A program made the position numbers and the translations under genes. Shown here piece by piece: positions 1 through 9,646 of a stretch of DNA of 64,000 bases (the first letter of the stretch is position 1; each line of letters begins with the position of its first letter). The notes beneath the pieces are model-generated. The model did no database searches. It worked only from the letters and a program-made list of their open reading frames with translations, and was not told the DNA's origin. Origin of the DNA: CAVZBW01 sp963773635 (lineage in GTDB: Bacteria; Actinomycetota; Acidimicrobiia; Acidimicrobiales; RAAP-2); assembly GCA_963773635.1 (NCBI GenBank), contig CAVZBW010000001.1:62001-126000 (forward strand), read 5' to 3'.

Positions 1-34
1 AACGGCTGGACGCCGAGCGGCGCTTGGTCGTCAC
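1..34 (-). CDS. possible 5' end of the gene after rnj (partial)
   Basis: Fifty-odd bases downstream of the RNase J stop, a GTG at 34 opens a frame that runs off the window edge and would begin VTTKRRSASSR, a basic, serine-containing start. In many actinobacteria ftsK follows rnj, and FtsK proteins can begin with such a basic cytoplasmic stretch, but eleven codons cannot identify a gene. A second GTG lies directly upstream at 37. Confidence 0.2.
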   Translation of the reverse strand, partial: MTTKRRSASSR

Positions 35-90
35 CACAGCCGTGTCACGTTAGCCCTGGGGGCGGCCGAGCCGGTGGACGGTCGGCGTGG

Positions 91-1773
91 TCAGACCCCG
101 ATGACGACGGGGATGATCATCGGGCGCCGGCGCGTGCGCTGGTTGACCAGGCGTCCGACGGTGCGGCGAACCTGCCGGTCGAGCAGCGGGATCTCTCGCA
201 CACCGTCGGTCATGGCCTCGGCGAGCGCCCGGGCCACCGCCTGGCGGGCCTCGTCGATCAGCTCCTCCGAGGCCTCCGGATGGATCCAACCCCGGGTCAT
301 CACCGCCGGCGAGCCCACGACCTGTGCGCGGTGCACGTCGACGGTGGCCACCACCATGACCACCCCCTCGGCGGCCAGGGTCCGCCGGTCCTTGAGCACG
401 CCCGAGCCCACGTCGCCCACGATCCCGTCGACGTAGAGGTACCCGGCCGGGACGTCCCCGTCGCGGGCGAGCCCGTCCCCGTCCAGGCGGAGGGCGTCGC
501 CGTCCTCGCACACGAGTACCTGGTCCGGGGGCACCCCCATGCGGCGGCCCAGGTGGGCGTGCCGGACCATGTGCCGATACTCGCCGTGCACGGGCACGAA
601 GGCACCGGGGCGAGCCACCGAGAGGAGGATCTCCAGCTCCTCCTGGCGGGCGTGCCCGCTCACGTGCACCGACTCGATGCCCGAGTGGATGACCTCCGCG
701 CCCCGTCGGAGCAGGTCGTCGATGACCCTCGCCACGGACCACTCGTTGCCGGGGATGGGGTGCGCGCTGATGATGACGACGTCCCCACGGTCGATGCGGA
801 GCCACTTGTTGTCCCCGGTGGCCATCAACGACAGCGCGGACATCGGCTCGCCCTGCGAGCCCGTCGAGATGATGCAGACCTCCCCGTCGGGCACCGTCTC
901 CACCCGGTCGATGTCCACCAGGACCCCGTCGTCCACCGACAGGATCCCGAGGCGCCTCGCCACCTCGACGTTCTTACCCATCGAGCGGCCGAGGGTAGCC
1001 ACGCGGCGACCGCTCGCCACGGCCGCGTCGATCACCTGCTGGACGCGATGGATGTGGCTGGCGAAGCAGGCCACCACCACCCGGCGCCCGGGTCGCTCCG
1101 CGATCAACCGGCGGAGGGTGGCGCCGACGTCCGACTCCGACGAGGTGAAACCCGGCTCCTCGGCGTTGGTGGAGTCGGCCAGCAGCAGCCGCACGCCCGA
1201 GCTCGCGGCGAGCTGACCGATGCGCGCCAGGTCCGTCCGGCGCCCGTCCACCGGCCGGAGGTCGAGCTTGAAGTCGCCCGAGTGCAGGATCACCCCCTGG
1301 GGAGTGTGGAAGGCGATGGCGAAGGCGTGGGGCACCGAGTGGGTGACCGGGATGAATTCCACGTCGCAGGGCCCGATCCGTCGACGCTCGCCGTCGGACA
1401 CCTCGATCATGTCGATCCGTCCCGCAAGTCCCGCCTCCTCCAGGCGGTTGCGAGCGAGACCGAGCGTGAGGGCGGACCCGTAGATGGGGGCGGGGACGTC
1501 TCGGAGGAGGTAGGGCAGCCCGCCGACGTGGTCCTCGTGGCCGTGGGTGAGCACCACCCCGTCGACCCGATCGGCGTTGTCGCGCAGGTACGTGAAGTCG
1601 GGCAGGACGAGGTCCACGCCCGGCATCTCGGCGTTGGGGAACATCACGCCGCAATCGAGGACGAGGATCCGCCCATCGACCTCGATGCACGCGCAGTTGC
1701 GGCCGATCTCCCCCAGGCCGCCGAGGAAGACCAACCGAACGGGCGCAGGACGCGCCTTTGCCCGAGCGGTCAA
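91..1773 (-). CDS. rnj: ribonuclease J
   Basis: Metallo-beta-lactamase/beta-CASP ribonuclease of 560 residues, the usual RNase J length. It matures and degrades RNA by endonucleolytic and 5'-to-3' exonucleolytic cleavage in the cytoplasm. The zinc motif HGHEDH lies at residues 77-82, followed by THSVPHAF, HSGDFKLD, the beta-CASP motif GSQGEP and the C-terminal HVSGHA. The only usable start after the dapA stop, which is in the same frame, is TTG at 1773; ATG and GTG are absent there and no strong ribosome site is visible. It follows dapA by about 40 bases, as in mycobacteria (dapA-rnj), so the two are probably co-transcribed. Identification is secure; the start codon is less so. Confidence 0.96.
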   Translation of the reverse strand: MTARAKARPAPVRLVFLGGLGEIGRNCACIEVDGRILVLDCGVMFPNAEMPGVDLVLPDFTYLRDNADRVDGVVLTHGHEDHVGGLPYLLRDVPAPIYGSALTLGLARNRLEEAGLAGRIDMIEVSDGERRRIGPCDVEFIPVTHSVPHAFAIAFHTPQGVILHSGDFKLDLRPVDGRRTDLARIGQLAASSGVRLLLADSTNAEEPGFTSSESDVGATLRRLIAERPGRRVVVACFASHIHRVQQVIDAAVASGRRVATLGRSMGKNVEVARRLGILSVDDGVLVDIDRVETVPDGEVCIISTGSQGEPMSALSLMATGDNKWLRIDRGDVVIISAHPIPGNEWSVARVIDDLLRRGAEVIHSGIESVHVSGHARQEELEILLSVARPGAFVPVHGEYRHMVRHAHLGRRMGVPPDQVLVCEDGDALRLDGDGLARDGDVPAGYLYVDGIVGDVGSGVLKDRRTLAAEGVVMVVATVDVHRAQVVGSPAVMTRGWIHPEASEELIDEARQAVARALAEAMTDGVREIPLLDRQVRRTVGRLVNQRTRRRPMIIPVVIGV

Positions 1774-1812
1774 CGTCGTCCGCGCGACCTGGTGCCGACG
1801 CCTCGCGCCCGG

Positions 1813-2739
1813 TCAGGCACGGGATGACCCGGCGAAGGCCTCGAGTGAGAGTCGCCGCACGAGCCCCATGGCCTCCTGGTCGAGCTCGGGAGGGGCCACC
1901 CCCATGGGCAGCCGGCACTGGCCGACCGGGAGGCCGAGGGCCCGCAGCACCGCCTTGGTCGGCAGCGGGTTGGGGTGGGCCTCGGTCGATTCGAAGCGGA
2001 AGGACTCGAGCAGGCGCGCGTTGATCGTGCGAGCTCCGTCGACGTCGCCCTTGGAGAATGCCGCGGCCATCGCCCCCATCTCCGCACCGACCCAGTGCGA
2101 CGCGACGCTGACCACCCCCACCGCGCCGACCGCCAGCAGGGCCAGCGTGAGGGCGTCCTCACCGCTGTAGACCTCGAAGTGGTCGGGCGCGTCGGCGATC
2201 AGCCTCGACGTCCCCGCCACGTCGCCGGCGGCGTCCTTGACCCCGACGACATTGGGAACCTCGTGGGCCAGCCGCACCATCGTCTCCGCCGCGATGCGCC
2301 GTCCCGTGCGCCCGGGTATGTCGTAGAGGAGCACGGGCAGGTGGGTGGCGGCCGCGGTGGCGGCGAAATGGGCGTAGATGCCCGCCTGGGAGGGACGGTT
2401 GTAGTACGGGGTCACCAGCAGGACCCCGTCCGCGCCGGCCTCCGTGGCGGCCCTGGTGAGCTCGATCGAGTGGCGGGTGTCGTTCGTCCCGGAGCCCGCC
2501 AGGACCGGCACGGTCACGGCCTCGGAGACGGCGGCCCACAGGTCGCGCCGTTCGGCGTCGCTGAGAGTGACGCCCTCGCCGGTCGTCCCCGCCACCACCA
2601 ACCCGTCGGAGCCGTGCTCCACGAGCCAGCGGGCGAGGGACGCTGCGGCGTCCAGGTGCAGCTCGCCACCATCGGTGAAAGGCGTCACCATGGCTGTGAT
2701 CACCGTGCCGAAGCGAGGCTCCCGGTCCCGACCGCTCAT
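1813..2739 (-). CDS. dapA: 4-hydroxy-tetrahydrodipicolinate synthase
   Basis: TIM-barrel aldolase of 308 residues that condenses pyruvate with aspartate semialdehyde, the first committed step to diaminopimelate and lysine. Visible active-site elements are AGTTGEG (residues 50-56), TPYYNRP (110-116), YDIPGRTG (139-146) and the Schiff-base lysine in GVKDAAGD (Lys168). The ATG at 2739 has no ribosome binding site; a TAGCCT box ends 6 bases upstream, suggesting a leaderless mRNA. The gene leads into rnj. Its partner reductase dapB lies about 3 kb upstream, separated by the TetR/diiron genes. Confidence 0.97.
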   Translation of the reverse strand: MSGRDREPRFGTVITAMVTPFTDGGELHLDAAASLARWLVEHGSDGLVVAGTTGEGVTLSDAERRDLWAAVSEAVTVPVLAGSGTNDTRHSIELTRAATEAGADGVLLVTPYYNRPSQAGIYAHFAATAAATHLPVLLYDIPGRTGRRIAAETMVRLAHEVPNVVGVKDAAGDVAGTSRLIADAPDHFEVYSGEDALTLALLAVGAVGVVSVASHWVGAEMGAMAAAFSKGDVDGARTINARLLESFRFESTEAHPNPLPTKAVLRALGLPVGQCRLPMGVAPPELDQEAMGLVRRLSLEAFAGSSRA

Positions 2740-2745
2740 GGCGTC

Positions 2746-2766
2746 AGGCTACCGTTCGCCGCGAAC
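2746..2766 (-). promoter_or_regulatory. dapA promoter: leaderless -10 box plus 13-bp palindrome
   Basis: A TAGCCT box at 2751-2746 precedes the dapA ATG by 6 bases. Immediately upstream, 2754-2766 is a perfect palindrome, GTTCGC-N-GCGAAC on either strand, sitting in the expected -10/-35 spacer. That position would suit a repressor operator; the regulator is unknown. No good -35 hexamer is visible. Confidence 0.45.
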
Positions 2767-3911
<1,145 letters not shown>

Positions 3912-3915
<4 letters not shown>

Positions 3916-4620
3916 CCGGTGACCTCCTGCGTTGCTCGTGTGTCGGTCTGATGCTCTGCGCACAGGGCCTGGATGCCCGGAAGGACGAAGGTCCGTACGA
4001 GGTGCCGGGCGTCATCGGCGTCTCGCAGGTCCGTGCGCTCGGTGGGGTTGGTCACGTAGGTCAGCACGATCCTGGCCGGCCCACTCCGCGGCCCGCGAGG
4101 CCTGCCTCGGCTCGAGCCACCGGGCGAAGAAGGGCGCGGCGAAACGGCTGGCCTCGTACAAGAGCTTGTCCATCTCGCCGAAGGCCAGATGGGGTAGCAA
4201 CACGCCGGGCTCCAGCTCGAACAGGTACGCCAGGGCCCGGTGCTCGCTGATGCGTCGAGCCGCCTCGACCATGCCGGCGACCAGGGCCTCCTCGAGGTCG
4301 CGGGCCTCGCCCATGGCGACGGCCAAGCCGGAGTAGAACCGAGCGACCTCCGTCTCCACGACCGCGGCCATCACCGCGTCCTTGCCCCCCGGAAACTGCC
4401 GGTAGAGGGTGGCCCGGGAGAGCCCGGCCTCCTTGGCTACGTCATCGAGCGTCGTCTTCGAGGTTCCCTGTCGCGCCAGGCACCGCAACATGGCGTCCAC
4501 CAACCGGACGCGAGGTGCCGATCGATCGTCCGCCCCCAGGTGGCGAACCACCCGCTCGTCGAGGGGTCCCAATCGCCCGTACCTGGTCGGCGGGACCCCC
4601 TGCGCCGCCTGACCCACCAC
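3912..4620 (-). CDS. TetR-family regulator, frame broken by one inserted base
   Basis: The N-terminal helix-turn-helix (about residues 36-85, with SKTTLDDVAKEAGLSRATLY) is typical TetR. The uninterrupted frame ends at 4012 with an arginine-rich nonsense tail. Removing one base near 4073-4079 (the GGCCGGCC tract) restores AARIVLTYVTNPTERTDLRD and a normal end at 3912, giving about 235 residues. The restored part aligns with ARMVLSYISSPGRWDLND of the adjacent second TetR. The restored stop overlaps the start of the diiron gene as ATGA. The start is GTG at 4620, 7 bases after a TATTGT box, so the mRNA is probably leaderless. A candidate operator overlaps the promoter, consistent with autorepression. 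Sequence error is more likely than a true pseudogene. Confidence 0.8.
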
Positions 4621-5902
4621 CGCTGAAACAATATGGCGCGATCTGTCTCATTGTCAACGGTTCGAGTCGCCCGCCTCGCCCCTCGCCCTCGGGCGACCCC
4701 TCGGTGCCCGGCGGGCCCGGCCGCACCATGCCGGCGAGGAGCTCCGCCCGGACCAGCTCGGACACCTGCCCCGGATCGTTCAGGTCCCACCGGCCCGGTG
4801 ACGAGATGTAGGACAGCACCATGCGCGCCAGGAACTCCGCCGCCTCCTCGGGGTCGACCCCCGGCGTCACGCCATGGACCACGAGGTAGGGCAGGAGGAA
4901 TTCGGCGATCAGCCCGGTGGTCCGATGCGCCTCGACCGTGAGGTTGGGCAACAGGAGCTCGGGTTCGGTCTCGAGGACGCGCTGGAGCACCTCGTGCTCG
5001 ACGATGGCCCGGTGGGCGAACATGAGGCCGCGCTCCATGACCTCCTCGAGAGAGGTCGCATCCTGCACCGCGTCGTAGAGCCGCCGGAAGAATCGGCCGT
5101 ACTCCCACGTGATGACGCTGCTCACGAGCTCGTCGCGTCCCCCGGGAAAGTAGCGGTAGACGGTGGCGCGAGAGACGCCGGCCTTGCGGCCCACGTCCTC
5201 GACCGTCGTCTTGGAGATCCCCCAGCGCGCCACGCACGCGTACGTCGCCTCGATGACCCGCTCTCTCACCTCTTCGCCCTTGACCGAGCCGGAGCCCTGG
5301 GCCGCAGCCGCGGCAAGGGGCCGCTTCGAGGGCCGCTTGTCCTCGGCGAGGGGGGCCACGACCAACCTCCGCTTGTCGCTCGCGATCTCCGGGAGCGAGC
5401 GCCTGTTGTCGCTCGCGATCTCCGGGAGGGAGCGCTTGTTGTCGCTCGCGATCTCCGGGAGGGAGCGCCTGGCGGCCGGCTCGGGCCGAGTGCTCGGATG
5501 GAGCACCTCGCCGCCGTGGTGCGTCTCTCGGCGCACTCGATCTGCGGATTCTTCGGAGAGGTAGATCGTGGGTCGCTCTGCGGACGCGGCTTTTGACAAC
5601 GGCGCACGTTCGACCGGTGCTCGGCTCACCTCGGACGGCGCGTCCGCCGGCGACACCGCGTCGTCGCCCTGTTGGGGATGCGCTGCGGGAGCCCCGGGCG
5701 GGCGGCGCGGCGCCCCCGAGGCGCGCTCTCCGACCTCCTCGGGGCCGAGGATGCGGATGCCCGCGGAGCCCGGGACCACACGGCGCAGCTCCGGACGGCG
5801 GGCGGAGCTCTCGGCCTCCTCCTCGGAGGGCTCGTCTGCTGCCGAGCCCTCCTCGGGATCTGGGCCGGGGCGTGCCCGGAAGCGTCGCCGCTTGTCGTGC
5901 AC
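4442..5902 (-). CDS. TetR-family regulator with long disordered N-terminal extension
   Basis: Roughly 486 residues, over twice a normal TetR. About 210 N-terminal residues are low-complexity and charged, including three tandem copies of SLPEIASDN-like peptide. The TetR helix-turn-helix follows (about 213-260, SKTTVEDVGRKAGVSRATVY), then the ligand-binding helices ending near LLAGMVRPG. The last ~80 codons are glycine-rich, carry no recognisable fold and run through the promoter and first codons of the next tetR. The true end may therefore be earlier: in another frame a TGA occurs at 4656-4654, and single-base errors are frequent here. Start chosen at GTG 5902, ten bases after GGAGG; GTG 5911 is also possible. 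It resembles its neighbour closely enough to suggest duplication. Confidence 0.75.
   Translation of the reverse strand: MHDKRRRFRARPGPDPEEGSAADEPSEEEAESSARRPELRRVVPGSAGIRILGPEEVGERASGAPRRPPGAPAAHPQQGDDAVSPADAPSEVSRAPVERAPLSKAASAERPTIYLSEESADRVRRETHHGGEVLHPSTRPEPAARRSLPEIASDNKRSLPEIASDNRRSLPEIASDKRRLVVAPLAEDKRPSKRPLAAAAAQGSGSVKGEEVRERVIEATYACVARWGISKTTVEDVGRKAGVSRATVYRYFPGGRDELVSSVITWEYGRFFRRLYDAVQDATSLEEVMERGLMFAHRAIVEHEVLQRVLETEPELLLPNLTVEAHRTTGLIAEFLLPYLVVHGVTPGVDPEEAAEFLARMVLSYISSPGRWDLNDPGQVSELVRAELLAGMVRPGPPGTEGSPEGEGRGGRLEPLTMRQIAPYCFSGGGSGGAGGPADQVRAIGTPRRAGGSPPGGGRSIGTSRPVGGRHVAVPGATGNLEDDAR
4624..4657 (-). promoter_or_regulatory. tetR promoter with candidate TetR operator
   Basis: On the minus strand a perfect TTGACA (4657-4652), an 18-base spacer and TATTGT (4633-4628) form the best-looking promoter in the window. 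It ends 7 bases before the GTG of the TetR gene. An imperfect inverted repeat (TGAAACA at 4624-4630, TGTCTCA at 4644-4650, centres 20 bases apart) covers the -10 and spacer, as an autoregulatory TetR operator would. It lies inside the 3' end of the neighbouring regulator's open frame. Confidence 0.6.
5370..5470 (-). repeat. three tandem 33-bp repeats in the second tetR
   Basis: A 22-base core (beginning 5374, 5407 and 5440) recurs at exactly 33-base spacing, almost identical between copies. Each unit encodes 11 residues of the form RRSLPEIASDN, so the array stays in frame. Near-identity at DNA level suggests recent slippage duplication. Confidence 0.9.
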
Positions 5903-5978
5903 CGCCGTCACTCCTCCACAAGCACTTCCGGCGCCGCCACCTCTCGTCTACTGTGCCGTCGTCTGCCGTGTCGCATGA

Positions 5979-6788
5979 TCACCACTGCAAGAGCGCGTCC
6001 AACCCGAGGGTGACGCCCGACCGGGAGCCCACCTGGCGGACGGCCAAGAGGACACCCGCCATGAAGCACCTGCGGTCGATCGAGTCGTGTCGGATGGTCA
6101 ACGTCTCCCCCGCGGACCCGAAGATCACCTCCTGGTGTGCCACCAGTCCCGGGAGGCGCACGGAATGGATCCGGACCCCTCCGGCACCCTCCCCGCCGCG
6201 GGTCCCGGCGATCGACTCGGTTTCCGTCGGATCCGCCGGCAACGGCGGGCCACCGGCCTCGCGGCGGGCCGACGCGATGCGCTCCGCAGTGCGCGCCGCG
6301 GTGCCCGAGGGCGCATCGCGCTTCGCGTCGTGATGCAGCTCGATGATCTCGACGTTGTCCATGTAGGGAGCCGCCATCTCGCTGAGGCGCATGAGCAAGA
6401 CCGCTCCGATGGCGAAATTCGGCGCCAGCACGGCGTTGGCCCGTGACGCGTCGAACTCGTCCCGGATCTGGTCGAGATCGCCCGGTCCCAGCCCGGTGGT
6501 GCCGACCACCGCGTGCACGCCGTGCGCCGCGCACCACTTGAGGTGGCGACGGGCCGCCTCGGCGACCGTGAAGTCCACCATCACGTCCACGTTCGAGGCG
6601 TCGACCAGCTCGACGTCCCCCACGACGATGAGGGATGCCTCGGGCAGCCCGGCCAGCTCCCCCACATCGTCCCCCGCGTGCACCGGGTCGACCGCGGCGC
6701 ACAGGTCGAGGTCCTCCGCCTCGCTGACCGCCCGGCACACCTCTCGACCCATGCGCCCGCCGGCACCGAGAACCCCAACGCGAACCAC
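5979..6788 (-). CDS. dapB: 4-hydroxy-tetrahydrodipicolinate reductase
   Basis: Reduces the DapA product with NAD(P)H in lysine/diaminopimelate synthesis. About 269 residues, normal length. The N-terminal Rossmann motif GVLGAGGRMGREV is followed by VDFTVAEAA, GTTGLGPGDL and the catalytic/substrate motif ELHHDAKRDAPSGTA. Start GTG 6788 is preferred: the Rossmann strand begins two codons later and a TAGGGT box ends 8 bases upstream (leaderless). The frame stays open to 6830, adding 14 residues unlike the family. It lies downstream of the M16 peptidase and the YfhO-like gene; the M16-dapB neighbourhood is known from mycobacteria. Confidence 0.96.
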   Translation of the reverse strand: MVRVGVLGAGGRMGREVCRAVSEAEDLDLCAAVDPVHAGDDVGELAGLPEASLIVVGDVELVDASNVDVMVDFTVAEAARRHLKWCAAHGVHAVVGTTGLGPGDLDQIRDEFDASRANAVLAPNFAIGAVLLMRLSEMAAPYMDNVEIIELHHDAKRDAPSGTAARTAERIASARREAGGPPLPADPTETESIAGTRGGEGAGGVRIHSVRLPGLVAHQEVIFGSAGETLTIRHDSIDRRCFMAGVLLAVRQVGSRSGVTLGLDALLQW

Positions 6789-6796
6789 GACCGCCA

Positions 6797-6802
6797 ACCC
6801 TA
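6797..6802 (-). promoter_or_regulatory. -10 box of dapB (leaderless)
   Basis: TAGGGT ends 8 bases before the dapB GTG at 6788. No convincing -35 element is visible. Confidence 0.35.
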
Positions 6803-6830
6803 CCGTCGACCGGCCCGGATCTCGGGGCAA

Positions 6831-9635
6831 TCAGCTCCGCTGGACGCGCCTCCCCTGACGCACTCGCCGGCTCCGCCCGACCACCCAGATGCCCAGCGCG
6901 ACCAGGAGGGCGGCGACCCCGACGGCGCTCAGGACCAGGCCGGCGGTGAACCGGGGCGGCCAGTAGACGAAGGTGAGCGTCCAGCGTCCGGCGGGGACGC
7001 GCACGCCCTGTACCAGCCCTACGGTCTCGACGGGGAGCACGCGGGCGGGGCCCCCGCCCGCCGGGACCGCCCGCACGCTCCAACCCGGGCTCACGGCCTC
7101 GCTGCGGACCACGAGCACGGCCTGGCTCGCGTCGACCCGGTCCACTTCCGTGCCCGACTCGGGGGTGCTCACCTGCTGCACGGAGGCGCCGGCGGGCCCG
7201 CCTTGGATCCACACCGGAGGCGCCACCGTGCGAGCCTCGAAGCGGGCGAAGCCCTCCCAGAGCCCCGTGTAGCGCCAAGCCGTCTGCCCGAGAGCGGCCT
7301 GCAGTGGTCCGTCGAGCCGGTACTGCTGTCCGCCGGTCACGCTGATCTCCGACGTGTTCGACACCATCCGTGCCGGGCCGCCCACCACCAGCCCGACGGC
7401 GCTCATCGGACGGTCGAGGACCACCGACCAGCCGCCGCCCGACACCCTGGAGAGCCGGGCGGCCGGATGGACGAGGGACCCGTCCGCGGTGAGCAGGCCG
7501 ACGCTCGGCCGGTTGCGCTCTAGCGCAGTGGCCGCGGCGCTCCCGTTTGGTCGCAGCAGCGCCGCGGTGACGACCTGGGGATCCCCGAAGTACCAGGTGC
7601 GCATGCCCGGTCGACCCGGCGGCGGAGCTCCGGAGCACGGCGGGTTGGCAAAGGGCGCCCCCCCGTTGGTGGGCACCCGCACGAGCAGCTGCGAGGAGGT
7701 GGTGAGCAGCGTGGCCAGCCGCAGCGGACGGAAGACGCCCTTGGCCAGCGCGCAAGCGTCCATGGTCTCGAGATAGTGGGTGCCCGTCGCATCCCCGTAA
7801 GTGCCGGTGACGAGCGAGCCGTAACCCTGGACGCTCGGGATCTCGGTAAGCACGTTGAGATCGGGTTCTCCGATCCCGCTCAACGCGTCGGCGTTGGGAT
7901 AGGACTCGACGAAGGCGGTGCGGCCGCGATCCCCGAGCACGCGCATGGCGGTGGCGGTGTCCGGCACCACTTGGCTGTGCCCCGGGGAGAAGCCCGTCGA
8001 AGACGAGGCCGTGAACACCACGATGTCCAAGACGACCAACCCGCACACCGCCAGGCGATGGCCCCTCGCGTCGAGTCGGCGCCATCCGAGCAGGAGGGCC
8101 ATTGCCCCGAGCGCCAGCACGAGCGACGCCACGAACCAAGGCGTCAGGTCGCGACCGAGGCCGGCGGCGCTGTCCGCCACGCCAAACACCACCTCGAGCC
8201 GGGCCGGGACGGCGAGGGCCACGACGCACAGCACGGCCGCGGCCAGCAGCGGCGCGGCGGTCACCCAGCGCCGCCATCCTCGGAGACCGGCACCGACTCC
8301 TCCGACGCCCCAGGCCCTCTGGAGCCAGAAGGCGAACAGGACGGCGAGCGACAGGTCGACGATGCCGAGGTTGCGGCTCTGGAGGCGGGTCTTCCCGAAG
8401 AGGGGGATGTGCCCGAACACGCCGCCGAGCGGCGTGTAGGTGCCCCAGGCGAGCACCACGCCGAGGACCGCCAGCGCGATCCACGGGCCCCAGTCCGAGC
8501 TCCGGGGGTCTCGGCGGCGTCCCCACGAGCGGGTAACGAGGGCAAGGGCCGCGGCAAGCGGGAGCAGTCCCACGTAGCCGGTGACCTCGGGCAGGTTGTA
8601 CGAGTTGAAGTAGCTCGGCTGGTGCAACAACCCGTTCCCGCCGAAGAGATCCGGCACGAGGAGGAGCGCACTCCAGCGCACCGGCAGCGATCCGCTCCCA
8701 AAGAAGGAGAGCGACTCGCTGGCGCGCTGCGAACCGCTGATGAACGACCAGCCCGGCAGCAACTGCGCGGCGCTGATCGCCGTGGCCCAGAGGGCCGTCG
8801 CCACGAGCAGCACGACCAACCACAGGCGGCGCGCCAGGGAAGGGGCGCCGCTCGCCGCACCTCCGTAGGGTCGGAGGAGGATCCAGAGGGCGACGGCGGC
8901 GACCACGATCTCGGCCTCGGCGATGCTGCGCGGCTCGCCGGTCAGCAGGATCAGGGCCAGCCCCGCGGTGAGGGCCACCGTCCACGACGCCACCGACCAA
9001 CGGTCGACGCGGTCGAGCAGCCCCGTTGGGCCGACCGGGTCGGGATCGAGGCGGGGGGTCTGCAGGACGGCGCGACCCAACCCGAGCTCCGCCAGCACGA
9101 CCCACGGCATCCAGCCCATTCCCTGGATGATCCCGAGATGCACCATCTGACCCACCATGGCGCCGGAGAAGGCGTAGACCGCGGCGCCGAGCAGGCTGGG
9201 CAACGGCTCGAGGCGGTAGTAGCGCAGGAGGGCGTAGCAGCCCAGGCCGGCCGCCCAGTAGGCGGCCAGGAGATTCGCCACCCAGGCGACAAAGGGCGGG
9301 AGTACCACGAAGAGCCAGGTGCCCGGATAGGCCGAACCGGCGTTGAGCGCGGACAGGAGGGGGCTGCCGGACCAGATGTAGGGATTCCACAGGGGCAGCT
9401 GCCCGTGGCGGAGAAGGTCCCCGGTGTACACGCGCAGCGGGAAGTTCTGGATGATGTTGTCGCCCGCCATCGCCGGCACCCCGCACAACGCCGGGATGGC
9501 GAAGACCAGGAGGGGGACGCCGATCAGGATGAGGACGGCCCTGCCATCCGGCGTCGCGCTCCAGCGACGGAAGCGTTCCCAGCCGCGGGGGAACCGCCAT
9601 ACCGACGTGCCCCGCCGATCCACCTCCCGGGGCAC
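6831..9635 (-). CDS. YfhO-family multi-spanning membrane protein
   Basis: About 934 residues with many hydrophobic segments in the first two thirds, beginning AVLILIGVPLLVFAIPALC, then a soluble C-terminal part closed by a last membrane span near RFTAGLVLSAVGVAALLVAL and a basic tail. PLWNPYIWSGSPLLS and GDNIIQNFP near the start are typical of YfhO/GT-C-like proteins, which help transfer sugars to envelope polymers in some Firmicutes; the role here is unknown. The frame extends upstream into the M16 gene, but that part is a shadow. The start is probably GTG at 9635 (or 9623), just after the peptidase stop at 9647. It is an insertion relative to the usual M16-dapB adjacency. Confidence 0.82.
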   Translation of the reverse strand: MPREVDRRGTSVWRFPRGWERFRRWSATPDGRAVLILIGVPLLVFAIPALCGVPAMAGDNIIQNFPLRVYTGDLLRHGQLPLWNPYIWSGSPLLSALNAGSAYPGTWLFVVLPPFVAWVANLLAAYWAAGLGCYALLRYYRLEPLPSLLGAAVYAFSGAMVGQMVHLGIIQGMGWMPWVVLAELGLGRAVLQTPRLDPDPVGPTGLLDRVDRWSVASWTVALTAGLALILLTGEPRSIAEAEIVVAAVALWILLRPYGGAASGAPSLARRLWLVVLLVATALWATAISAAQLLPGWSFISGSQRASESLSFFGSGSLPVRWSALLLVPDLFGGNGLLHQPSYFNSYNLPEVTGYVGLLPLAAALALVTRSWGRRRDPRSSDWGPWIALAVLGVVLAWGTYTPLGGVFGHIPLFGKTRLQSRNLGIVDLSLAVLFAFWLQRAWGVGGVGAGLRGWRRWVTAAPLLAAAVLCVVALAVPARLEVVFGVADSAAGLGRDLTPWFVASLVLALGAMALLLGWRRLDARGHRLAVCGLVVLDIVVFTASSSTGFSPGHSQVVPDTATAMRVLGDRGRTAFVESYPNADALSGIGEPDLNVLTEIPSVQGYGSLVTGTYGDATGTHYLETMDACALAKGVFRPLRLATLLTTSSQLLVRVPTNGGAPFANPPCSGAPPPGRPGMRTWYFGDPQVVTAALLRPNGSAAATALERNRPSVGLLTADGSLVHPAARLSRVSGGGWSVVLDRPMSAVGLVVGGPARMVSNTSEISVTGGQQYRLDGPLQAALGQTAWRYTGLWEGFARFEARTVAPPVWIQGGPAGASVQQVSTPESGTEVDRVDASQAVLVVRSEAVSPGWSVRAVPAGGGPARVLPVETVGLVQGVRVPAGRWTLTFVYWPPRFTAGLVLSAVGVAALLVALGIWVVGRSRRVRQGRRVQRS

Positions 9636-9646
9636 CGAGCGCCCGC

